14,942 bases of DNA from DASWHK01 sp036398215 (lineage in GTDB: Bacteria > Acidobacteriota > UBA890). The first letter of the stretch is position 1. Every line of letters begins with the position of its first letter. Position numbers and translations under genes: made by a program. Shown in pieces: positions 1 through 11,993 of this stretch. The notes beneath the pieces were generated by a model that was given only the letters and a program-made list of their open reading frames with translations, had not been told where the DNA came from and ran no database searches. The DNA lies in NCBI GenBank assembly GCA_036398215.1, contig DASWHK010000216.1, positions 1 through 14,942 of the forward strand, read 5' to 3'.

Positions 1-3609
<3,609 letters not shown>

Positions 3610-3617
3610 GATCGCAA

Positions 3618-3621
3618 CTCC
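3618..3621 (-). promoter_or_regulatory. Ribosome binding site deciding the GTG start of the DUF4175-like gene
   Basis: GGAG lies 8 nt before the GTG at 3609. No ATG, GTG or TTG occurs in frame between this GTG and the upstream TAG at 3648-3646, so the site supports a GTG start. Confidence 0.7.
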
Positions 3622-3654
3622 ACGGGGGAAGGCGAGGCCAATGTCCTAACCATA

Positions 3655-5772
3655 TTACGTTGCACGGGTCGCAGACGAGGGCGAAAGTCGATTCGACAGC
3701 ACGCTTTCGGCCAACAGGACGGTAAACACGAGGACCAGCAGATACCACCAGAAGGACTGCCGGGCCTCGCGATCCTCGGCGGTGACGGCCCCGGCGAGTT
3801 CCAGGTCGCCGCTGGCGCCGCCCCGCCAGCGCAGCGCCGAGGCCAGCTCCTCGGGGTCGATCCGCGACAGGTCGGACTCCCCGCGGTCGAGGTTGGCGGC
3901 CAGCCGCTCCAGATGGTCGCCGCCGTCGTCGCTCCAGCGCAGCTCGTAAAAGCCTGGCTCGGCAAGTTCCATGCGGTCGGTGGCCGCCGCGGGATCGGCG
4001 GCCCCGAGCGGGTCGTCGCTGGCCACCAGGCTCGCGGCGCCACCCGACGGCGAGGTCACCGTGACGCTGGTGCCGGCGGCGAGCTCGGTGCTCTCGAGGT
4101 TGCCCAGGCGCAGCACGCCGCCCACCGATTGCCAGGCGAGCGCTTCCTGGTAGCCGGCCACGTGCTGGGTGATGCGGTGCATGAAGGGGACGAAGACGGG
4201 CTGCGTCGCGAGGTCGTTCCAGAAGCGATCGAGAGTGGTCGGCAGCACGACGACGCGACCGGCCCCCACCGTGCGGGCGACGAGCGCCGGGTTGCCGTCG
4301 TCGAAGCCGGCGGCGACGATGTCGGTTTCGCCGGGCTCCAGCCTCCAGTAGCGGTAGAAGCTGGCGGCGGTGAAGTCGCCGCTACGGGGGGTGCGGAAGA
4401 CCTCGAAGATCTCGTGGTTGCGGTCGTAGCTGGCCAGGGCGCCGCCGAGATCGGCGCTGCGGTCGACGATCTCGACGCCGAAGGCCGGCACCAGGGCGCC
4501 GGCGTCGGCCCCCTGCCAGCCGCCCGGCCGGGTCAGCTCCCCGAGCACCACGAAGAGGCCGCCGCCGGCCTCCACCCAGGCGCGCAGGTCGCGGCCCGCG
4601 GCGCCGGACGGGTAGGGGGCGTCGGCGAGGACGACGGCCGCGACGCCGGCGAGGTCCGCGGCGCGCAGGCTGCTCGACGGCATGTTGCGGACCCGGAACG
4701 CCGGCCGCGTCCCGACGCCGAGGGCGCGCTCGAAGAAGAACGTGTCGGACTCCTGCCCGTTGGGGTTGGTCAGCAGCAGCACCGGCAGCGTGCCGCCGGG
4801 ATTGACCATGAAATAGAACGTGTTGTCTTCTGGAAGGGAGTCACTCCCGGCTCGGATGGTGCCGCGCAGCGCCCGGTCCGTCAGCGGTTGCGGGCGGAAG
4901 GAGACGGTCACCGCCGAGTTCGGCTCCAGCGAGACGGCGCGGGCGTCGACCCGTTCTCCCTCGATCTCGAGGATCGCCTCGAAGGCGTCGACCGGATCGG
5001 CGCCCTGGTTCACTAGGCGGGCGCTCACCGTGACCTGCTCTCCCTGCTCGGCGGGCTCCCGCTGCAGGATGAGACTGGCCACCGACAGGTTGCTGCTCTC
5101 CTCGCCGGCGACGTCGATGCCGATCAGGTTGGTGCCCTCGGGCAGCTGGGCGGCCTGCTCGGCGTCCCAGCCGGACTTCTGGTAGTCGGTGATCAACACC
5201 ACCTCGCGCGCCGCCTGATCGGTCTCCGAGAGCAGCTGCTGGGCGATGCCGATGGCCGGGGCGTAGCGGGTGCCGCGGCGCGTGGGCGTGATCACGTCGA
5301 GGGTGCCGTTGAGCACCGACGGCTCGGGCGTCGAGCGCACCGCGAGCTGGGCGGCGTCGGAGAAGACCACCAGGGAGGCCCGATCCGACGGCGTCAGGCC
5401 GGCGATGACCCGCCGCGCCTCGCGGGTAGCGCGCTCCCAGCGGTCGCCGTAGCTCATGCTGTGGCTGTTGTCGAGCAGGATCACCACCTCGCGGGAGGCC
5501 CCCGACAAGGTCGCGGCGATGCTCGCCTGGTTGAAAAAGGGGCGCGCGAAGGCCAGCACCAGCAGCACCAGCGCCGCGCAGCGGAGCAGGAACAGCAGCC
5601 AGTGGCGGATCTTCTGGCGCCGCATCGACTTGAAGGGGACCTTCTGGACGAACATCAGCGACGGGAACGGGACCACCGTGGCCTTCTGACGGTACGTCAG
5701 ATGGATGAGCACCGGGATCGCCAGCGCCGCCAGGCCGGCGAAGAACAGCGGGGCGAGGAACGACAGGCCCAT
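3655..5772 (-). CDS. BatA-like membrane protein with VWA and amidotransferase-like domains
   Basis: The protein has 705 residues. It opens with the BatA-type N-terminus: a helix at about 3-25 (with HLTYRQK at its end), a short basic loop, and a second helix at about 57-76. A VWA domain follows with an intact metal site: D101-N-S103-H-S105, T168 and D196 (LITDY). After beta-rich segments comes a region with AVVLADAPY and AGGGLFVVLGE, typical of the amidotransferase-like fold seen in such proteins; I see no nucleophile-elbow Cys there. A C-terminal helix near 676-695 (WWYLLVLVFTVLLA) anchors the other end, so the VWA region is most likely periplasmic. The ATG shares its first base with the TGA of the DUF58 gene (TGATG), which suggests translational coupling. 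In known MoxR-VWA systems the ATPase acts with VWA proteins of this kind. The substrate is unknown. It is longer than classical BatA (about 330 residues). Confidence 0.9.
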   Translation of the reverse strand: MGLSFLAPLFFAGLAALAIPVLIHLTYRQKATVVPFPSLMFVQKVPFKSMRRQKIRHWLLFLLRCAALVLLVLAFARPFFNQASIAATLSGASREVVILLDNSHSMSYGDRWERATREARRVIAGLTPSDRASLVVFSDAAQLAVRSTPEPSVLNGTLDVITPTRRGTRYAPAIGIAQQLLSETDQAAREVVLITDYQKSGWDAEQAAQLPEGTNLIGIDVAGEESSNLSVASLILQREPAEQGEQVTVSARLVNQGADPVDAFEAILEIEGERVDARAVSLEPNSAVTVSFRPQPLTDRALRGTIRAGSDSLPEDNTFYFMVNPGGTLPVLLLTNPNGQESDTFFFERALGVGTRPAFRVRNMPSSSLRAADLAGVAAVVLADAPYPSGAAGRDLRAWVEAGGGLFVVLGELTRPGGWQGADAGALVPAFGVEIVDRSADLGGALASYDRNHEIFEVFRTPRSGDFTAASFYRYWRLEPGETDIVAAGFDDGNPALVARTVGAGRVVVLPTTLDRFWNDLATQPVFVPFMHRITQHVAGYQEALAWQSVGGVLRLGNLESTELAAGTSVTVTSPSGGAASLVASDDPLGAADPAAATDRMELAEPGFYELRWSDDGGDHLERLAANLDRGESDLSRIDPEELASALRWRGGASGDLELAGAVTAEDREARQSFWWYLLVLVFTVLLAESVLSNRLSPSSATRAT

Positions 5773-6689
5773 CAGCGCACCCTCCCGAGACGCTCGCGGA
5801 TCATCAGGTAGCGGAACAGCGCCTCATCGAGCGGCTGATCGGTGCGCAGCAGGCCGTAGTCGATCTGGTTCTTGATCATCAGGCTGGAGATCTCGGCGAG
5901 GTGCTCGGCCATCATCCGCCGGTACTCCTCGCGCATCCGTCCGGGCACCACGGGCACCGACTCGCCGGTTTCCATGTCCTCGTAGGTGGCCGACTCCTCG
6001 AAGTCGAAATCGATCTCCGCCGGGTCGAGGACCTGGTAGGCGATGACGTCGTGGCCGCGGTAGCGGAGGTTGAGGATCGCGTCGACGACGGCGCGCGGCT
6101 CCTCGTAGAAGTCCGAGATCACCATCACGATCCCGCAGCGCTTGGCGGCCTCGGTGATCTTCAGCATCGGCTTCAGGTACTCGCTGCGACCGCCGGGCTC
6201 GATGCGCTCGATGACGTGGAGGATGGTCTCGAGGTGCTTCGCCGAGGGCGGCACGTAGTCGACCACGTCGTCGTCGAAGGAGGCGAAGGCCACCCGGTCG
6301 CGCTGCTTGCTGGCGAAGTAGGTCACGCAGGCGGCGAGGAAGCGGGCGTAGTCGAGCTTGGTGATGCTGCGGCTGCCGAAGGTCATCGAGCGCGAGACAT
6401 CGAGGATCGCCATGAAGTTGGCGTTCGACTCGGCCTCGAACTCCTTGACGTAGAAGCGATCCGAGCGGGCGAACACCTTCCAGTCGATACGGCGGATGTC
6501 GTCGCCGGGCATGTACTCGCGGTGCTCGGCGAAGTCCATCGAGAAGCCGAGGTAGGGGGAGCGGTGGAGGCCGTTGATGAACCCCTCGACGACGGTTCGC
6601 GCCAGCAGGTCGAGACGATCGATGCGCCCGAGGACCTCGGGGTCCAGAAAGCGGGCCCCTCTCGGCACCCGTTCGGTTTTTTGCGCCAT
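5772..6689 (-). CDS. DUF58 domain protein (VWA-like, soluble)
   Basis: The protein has 305 residues and no membrane helix, matching the short cytoplasmic type of DUF58 protein found beside moxR genes. The family signature is clear: REYMPGDDIRRIDW at 57-70, then a VWA-like strand with a DxSxS metal motif, D97-V-S99-R-S101. A second acidic strand reads VISDFYEE. The usual MIDAS Thr region reads GGRSEYLKP, so the Thr seems to be replaced. The ATG at 6689 is preceded by a long GAGAGA purine tract that acts as, or overlaps, the ribosome binding site. It lies 121 nt after the MoxR gene and overlaps the BatA-like gene by one base. The role is inferred from the family: a VWA partner or substrate adaptor of the MoxR ATPase. 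Confidence 0.93.
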   Translation of the reverse strand: MAQKTERVPRGARFLDPEVLGRIDRLDLLARTVVEGFINGLHRSPYLGFSMDFAEHREYMPGDDIRRIDWKVFARSDRFYVKEFEAESNANFMAILDVSRSMTFGSRSITKLDYARFLAACVTYFASKQRDRVAFASFDDDVVDYVPPSAKHLETILHVIERIEPGGRSEYLKPMLKITEAAKRCGIVMVISDFYEEPRAVVDAILNLRYRGHDVIAYQVLDPAEIDFDFEESATYEDMETGESVPVVPGRMREEYRRMMAEHLAEISSLMIKNQIDYGLLRTDQPLDEALFRYLMIRERLGRVR

Positions 6690-6691
6690 CG

Positions 6692-6727
6692 TCTCTCTCT
6701 CTCTGTCGCTCTGTCTACCTATCTACC
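6692..6727 (-). repeat. Purine-rich tetranucleotide-periodic array next to the DUF58 start
   Basis: Read on the coding strand, 36 nt fall into nine four-base units, each starting with G. They include GGTA, GATA, GACA and GAGC, and end in three perfect GAGA units two bases before the ATG at 6689. The last 13 nt are a pure AG dinucleotide run. The array covers the expected ribosome-binding position and is visibly less GC-rich than its surroundings. Confidence 0.85.
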
Positions 6728-6762
6728 TAACTAGCCGTCTCTCCATCTCCGTCGTCGCCCGC

Positions 6763-6802
6763 GCCGCGGCCTCTGTCGTAACGACGGCCGGCCGGCCGCG
6801 GC
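6763..6802 (-). other. GC-rich inverted repeat between the MoxR and DUF58 genes
   Basis: GCCGCGGCC at 6763-6771 pairs with GGCCGCGGC at 6794-6802, a perfect 9-bp stem. Inside lie a small inverted repeat (GTCG at 6775-6778, CGAC at 6782-6785) and a self-complementary stretch at 6785-6798. The element starts 8 nt downstream of the MoxR stop codon. No T-tract follows on the coding strand, so it is not a standard intrinsic terminator. It could slow 3' exonucleases, mark a processing site or partly attenuate transcription. Confidence 0.6.
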
Positions 6803-6810
6803 TTGCACGC

Positions 6811-7971
<1,161 letters not shown>

Positions 7972-7979
7972 GTCGCTGT

Positions 7980-7983
7980 CCTC
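7980..7983 (-). promoter_or_regulatory. Ribosome binding site of the MoxR gene
   Basis: GAGG lies 8 nt before the ATG at 7971, inside the 57-nt gap after the DUF4159 gene. It favours the long form of MoxR with its acidic N-terminal extension. I see no convincing -35/-10 pair in this gap. Confidence 0.6.
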
Positions 7984-8028
7984 GTCGTTCTCGGGGATGG
8001 AGTCCGCGTGTCAGGAATTAGGGCCCGT

Positions 8029-9111
8029 TCAGTTCATCATCGAGCAGATGACGTAGTTCATGCCGATCTTGTAGGAGTTGTTGGCCTGCTCCACGGGCAC
8101 GTAGCCGGTGTTCGAGAACTCCCAGGACTCGCCGATGTCCTGGTTGTGGTTGACGACCACCATCAAACGCTTGCTGGGATCGTTGTCCTCGAAGACGCCG
8201 TAGATCACCGGGTTTCCATAGCGCGACAGGTCGGCTTGGTTGAGGATGTCCTCGGGGGTGACCTGGAAGAAGCAGTTGAAGATTGGGTGGGTGGTGTCGA
8301 GGATCGTGAAATCGGCGCCGGGGACGGCGCGGCGGATGAAGTCGTAGAAGGCCTGGGTGTCGTTGCCCTCCATGTCGTCGACCATGATGAAGCCGCCTTT
8401 GGCGAGGTAGTCGCCGAGGTTGGCGAGCTCCTCCTCGGAGGGCACCCAGTAGTCGGGCTCGCTGATATAGACGAAGGGATGGTTGAAGATCTCGGGGTCG
8501 GTGAACGAGTAGATGTTGCCGCCGCGCGGATCGATGGTCACCGGCATCGCGGTGAGCTCGTCGATCATCAACGAGAGGTTGTACTCGGCGCGCGGGTAGT
8601 CGTGGTTCCAGCCCATGTCCAGGCCCCATTCGTAGCGGCCGCGGCTGGTGTAGGCCTCGTCGAAGCGCAGGCGCAGGAACTGGAACCTACCCACGTAGGG
8701 CATGTTGCGGATCGGCAGGTCGGCGGTCATGGAGGTCGAGCGCATGCCGCCGAAGCTGAAGCCGCGGCGGCGCTGCGGCGCGGCCTCCGCGACGAGGGCC
8801 CCCGCGTCGCGGCTGCTTTTCAGAGCTGTGCTCGCCAAAGCCGTCTCCCCGGCGAGGGCTCCCGCGTCGCGGCTGCTTTCCTGAGAGGTGCTCGCCATCG
8901 CCGTCTCCGCGGCGCCTTGCGGCCGGGCGCTCCAGGTTTCGGGCAGGCTCGTCGGATCGCCGGCAACGGCTGCGAGCGTCAGCGCGACAGCGACTGGCAG
9001 GCCGGCCGAGGCGAGGCGCCATCGCCAGGTCGATGCCCTCCATGTCCTTGCCCGCGCCCGAGCATGCTCGTCGCGCACGAGGGTCGCGAGGGCGAGCCGC
9101 TGGCGCCTCAT
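8029..9111 (-). CDS. Exported DUF4159 domain protein
   Basis: The protein has 360 residues. A long basic leader (about 1-32) precedes a hydrophobic helix at about 33-50, so it is exported or membrane anchored. Residues 68-107 are a 20-residue tandem repeat with the shared core SSRDAGAL. The DUF4159 domain (about 135-360) shows family-like segments: FLRLRFDEAY, NHDYPRAEYNLS, FVYISEPDYW, an acidic helix, then GDYLAKGGFIMVDD, which resembles the amidotransferase-like fold. I see no catalytic Cys at a nucleophile elbow, so I expect binding rather than catalysis. The ATG overlaps the stop of the TPR-peptidase gene (ATGA). The molecular role of DUF4159 is unknown; it recurs beside MoxR, DUF58 and VWA genes, as here, which points to the same envelope machinery. 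The start is fixed by the overlap. Confidence 0.9.
   Translation of the reverse strand: MRRQRLALATLVRDEHARARARTWRASTWRWRLASAGLPVAVALTLAAVAGDPTSLPETWSARPQGAAETAMASTSQESSRDAGALAGETALASTALKSSRDAGALVAEAAPQRRRGFSFGGMRSTSMTADLPIRNMPYVGRFQFLRLRFDEAYTSRGRYEWGLDMGWNHDYPRAEYNLSLMIDELTAMPVTIDPRGGNIYSFTDPEIFNHPFVYISEPDYWVPSEEELANLGDYLAKGGFIMVDDMEGNDTQAFYDFIRRAVPGADFTILDTTHPIFNCFFQVTPEDILNQADLSRYGNPVIYGVFEDNDPSKRLMVVVNHNQDIGESWEFSNTGYVPVEQANNSYKIGMNYVICSMMN
8791..8910 (-). repeat. 60-bp tandem duplication inside the DUF4159 gene
   Basis: Units 8791-8850 and 8851-8910 match at 51 of 60 positions by my count. They stay in frame and encode residues 68-87 and 88-107 in the linker between the signal anchor and the DUF4159 domain. 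Both share CCCGCGTCGCGGCTGCTTT on the plus strand. Each unit also has short inverted ends (GGCGAG at 8851-8856 with CTCGCC at 8891-8896). Confidence 0.93.
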
Positions 9112-11993
9112 CGTCTGACCTCCGCGCCGCCGACCAGATCGAGCAGCAACCTCTGCGCCGCCGGATAGCCGGGGGCGATCTCGAGGGCGCCCAGGACGCT
9201 GCGCTTGGCGCCGGCCGCGTCGCCGGCTTGCTGCTGCGCCAGCGCCAGCCGGTAGAGCGCCTCGGCCATGTCCACCGGCTCCAACGCCACCACCGCCCGG
9301 CGCTCGCGGACGGCGAGCTCGTGCTCCCCGAGGCCGGCATAGAGGTCGGCGAGCTGCTGATGGGCGGCGATCTCGAGCGGATAGATGTAGACGGTGCGCT
9401 CGAGCGCCTCGGCAGCGCGCCGCGGCTCGCCGAGCTCTGCCTGGAGCGCGGCGAGCTCGACGTTGGCCCGGAAATGCTTCTCATTGATCGCCGTCATGGC
9501 CTCGAGCTCGGCGGCGGCGCGGCGCAGGTCGCCGGCCTCCCTGGCGATCTGCGCCAGGTACCAGTAGGGGCTGTTGGCCTCGGCGTAGAAGGGGAAGAGG
9601 CGCTTGGCGGCCTCGAGGTACTCCATCGCCTCGTCTTGTCGCCCCTCGTCGACCAGCGCGGTGCCGTAGGCGAGCTGGGCGAGGAAGTCGTCCGGGTTCT
9701 CTTCGGCGTTGCGGCGCAGCTCGGCGGCGGAGGGTCGCCCGGCGCCCGTTCCACCCAGCCGGGCCGGCCCCTCGCCGCTGCCCTCCAGCGCTGGACGCAG
9801 CGCCGCCAGCGGCTCGGCGTAGACCTCCTCGAGGTAGGCGGCGAAGCGGGCGTCGAAGGTCTCGAGGTCGATCCCGAGGACCTCTTGAAAGGCGTTCTCC
9901 GTGCTGGCGCCGCGCTTGTAGGCGTCGAGCAGGCCGAGGATCGCCGCGAAGCCGAAGTCGCGGTCGATCAGCTCGCAGACAAGCGAGGCCTGGAAGTAGG
10001 CGTGCACGACCTGCTCGGGATAGCTGGGACGGACGAAGCCGTCGGTGATCCGGCCGATCGGCAGCAGCTGGCCGCGCAGGTGGGCGATCAGGAAGCTGAT
10101 GCTGACGTCGTCGCCCCAGCTCGGCCGCGCCCGCCGCTCCTCGTAGACCGACAGCCCCTCCGAGAACCAACGGGGGATCTTGAAGTCGGTGGCGCCGAGC
10201 GTGAACGTGTGGGCGATCTCGTGCCACAGCGTCGAGCCCCAGTTGAACTCGCCCAGCTCCCGCGCCGAGGGCGAATCGATGGCGATGACCGGGCCGAACG
10301 ACACGCCCAGCGCCCCGAGCCCGATGAGCCCGACGGTGCGCACGGAGAAATCGGGGTGGCTGGGGTAGACCTCGATGCGGATCGGCGTCGGCGGCTCGTA
10401 GCGATAGCGGGTGGCGAAGTACTCGTAGGCCTCCTCGGCGAGCAGGCCGACGTACAGCGACAGCAGCCCGGCCTCGGGCCTCTCGATCATCAGGTCGAAG
10501 CGCGCCGTGCTGCTCTCGTCGTAGTCGGGAAAGGTGTCCAGCAGGTCGAGCGTGTTCTTGACCCAGAGGTTTTGGCGGTCGCCGGCGAAGGAGGTCTCGA
10601 GGCTGCGGCGGCCACCCTCGATGTCGCCGATGCGCAGCTGGTTGACGCCCAGGATGCTGTAGCCGCGCCACGACTGCGGATCCAGGACGGTGGCCTGGCG
10701 GGCGAAGTCGACCGCCTGATCGTAGTGGCGGTTCTGCACCAGCAGGTCGGCGAGGATGTTGTAGAGGTCGGCGTAGCCGGGGTTGATCGCCAGGGCGCGG
10801 TCGCGGGCGGCGGCGTAGGCGGCCTGGTCGTCGCGCAGGAAGTGGGCGGTGGCCAGCGTGGCGAGGGCCTCGAGCGCCGCCGGGTTCACCTGGAGGGCGA
10901 GCTCGGCCCGGGCGATCGCCTCGTCGTAGCGCTCCAGCGCCAGCAACTGCTGGCCACGGAAGACGTGCGCCGGCACCAGGCTGGGGTTCATCTCCAGGGC
11001 CCGGCCGACCACCTCGGCGACGCCGGGCTCGTTGTCGAAATGCATCCGCCGCGCCGACGCCAGCAGCGCCTCCGGGTGGCTGGGGTTGAGGCGCAGCACC
11101 GGGGCGAGGTCGGCGGCGGCGCCGGCACTGTCGTACCTGTCGAGAAACAGCTGGCCGCTGAGGATCTTGGGTCGCAACGAGCCGGGGTCGGCCGCGGCGG
11201 CCTCGTCGAAGGCCTTGAGGGCGTCCTGGAACAGGACGTTGTCGTCGATCGCCAGGTAGCTGCAGGCGATGCCGACGGCGATCAGGTCGTCGGCGGTGCG
11301 CGCCGCGCCGGCGTTGTAGACGTCGATGAAGCGATCGAACCGTTGCATCGCCTCCGACCGGCGACCTCGATCATAGGCGGCGATGGCGAGGTTCAGCTCG
11401 GCGGTGAGCCGGTCGGCGGCGCCGCCCTCGGCGGCGCGGCGGAAGGCGGTCTCGGCGTCGTCCATGGAGCCGGTCGCCCACAGCGCCTCGCCCAGACTGT
11501 TGTGCAGCTCCACGGAGCCGGGATGGGCTTCGATGTAGGCGCGGGCCACGGCCTCGGCCTGGTCGTAGCGGCCGACCTCGTGGAGGACGTCGGTCAACAA
11601 TCGATGCTCCTCGGCGGCCGCCTCGGCGACGCGGATGCGCTGGCGCAGCGTGTTGATGGCCTCCTCGTAGCGGCCCTCGCGATAGGCGAGGAGCGCCGCG
11701 TCCTCGGCCTGGCCTGGCCGGGCGGCACTGGCCGGCAACGAGGCGCCGGCCGCTGACGGCACGGGGGCGGCGGTCGGCAGGGCGGCGGTTCTCGCCGGCA
11801 GCGAAGCGGAGAGCGCGATGGCCACCAACACCGGGATCGCCGCCCCGCGCCCGCGGCGGACGCGGCGCGGGACTCCGGGCGTCGGGCCGTTTTCAAGCGC
11901 GCCCCTCAGGCTTCGGCTGCAGCCGCGAACGCGCCGTTCGGGCAGGCGCCGGGCCGCAGCGTGAGAAAGGTCCGCAAAGCCGGTCAGGCTCAT
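9108..11993 (-). CDS. Exported TPR protein with an embedded HEXXH metallopeptidase (peptidase MA-like) domain
   Basis: The protein has 961 residues. After an Arg-rich leader of about 48 residues comes a hydrophobic segment (about 49-70), so it is exported or anchored. Residues about 95-500 hold tandem TPR repeats, with typical stretches such as LHNSLGEALWATG and YNILADLLVQN. The central domain carries HEIAH at 591-595 and a downstream FSEGLSVYEE with E612, matching the gluzincin zinc-site pattern of the peptidase MA-like family. All three expected ligands and the catalytic Glu592 are present, so activity is plausible. A second TPR block fills about 780-960. It overlaps the C13-like gene upstream and the DUF4159 gene downstream by ATGA, so the three are probably translated in fixed ratio. 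The TPR blocks suggest docking of partners or substrates. The substrate is not readable from sequence. Confidence 0.92.
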   Translation of the reverse strand: MSLTGFADLSHAAARRLPERRVRGCSRSLRGALENGPTPGVPRRVRRGRGAAIPVLVAIALSASLPARTAALPTAAPVPSAAGASLPASAARPGQAEDAALLAYREGRYEEAINTLRQRIRVAEAAAEEHRLLTDVLHEVGRYDQAEAVARAYIEAHPGSVELHNSLGEALWATGSMDDAETAFRRAAEGGAADRLTAELNLAIAAYDRGRRSEAMQRFDRFIDVYNAGAARTADDLIAVGIACSYLAIDDNVLFQDALKAFDEAAAADPGSLRPKILSGQLFLDRYDSAGAAADLAPVLRLNPSHPEALLASARRMHFDNEPGVAEVVGRALEMNPSLVPAHVFRGQQLLALERYDEAIARAELALQVNPAALEALATLATAHFLRDDQAAYAAARDRALAINPGYADLYNILADLLVQNRHYDQAVDFARQATVLDPQSWRGYSILGVNQLRIGDIEGGRRSLETSFAGDRQNLWVKNTLDLLDTFPDYDESSTARFDLMIERPEAGLLSLYVGLLAEEAYEYFATRYRYEPPTPIRIEVYPSHPDFSVRTVGLIGLGALGVSFGPVIAIDSPSARELGEFNWGSTLWHEIAHTFTLGATDFKIPRWFSEGLSVYEERRARPSWGDDVSISFLIAHLRGQLLPIGRITDGFVRPSYPEQVVHAYFQASLVCELIDRDFGFAAILGLLDAYKRGASTENAFQEVLGIDLETFDARFAAYLEEVYAEPLAALRPALEGSGEGPARLGGTGAGRPSAAELRRNAEENPDDFLAQLAYGTALVDEGRQDEAMEYLEAAKRLFPFYAEANSPYWYLAQIAREAGDLRRAAAELEAMTAINEKHFRANVELAALQAELGEPRRAAEALERTVYIYPLEIAAHQQLADLYAGLGEHELAVRERRAVVALEPVDMAEALYRLALAQQQAGDAAGAKRSVLGALEIAPGYPAAQRLLLDLVGGAEVRR

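Noticed and set aside
6763..6802. Intrinsic terminator after MoxR
   Set aside because: The hairpin is strong, but no T-run follows it on the coding strand and the operon continues in the same direction.
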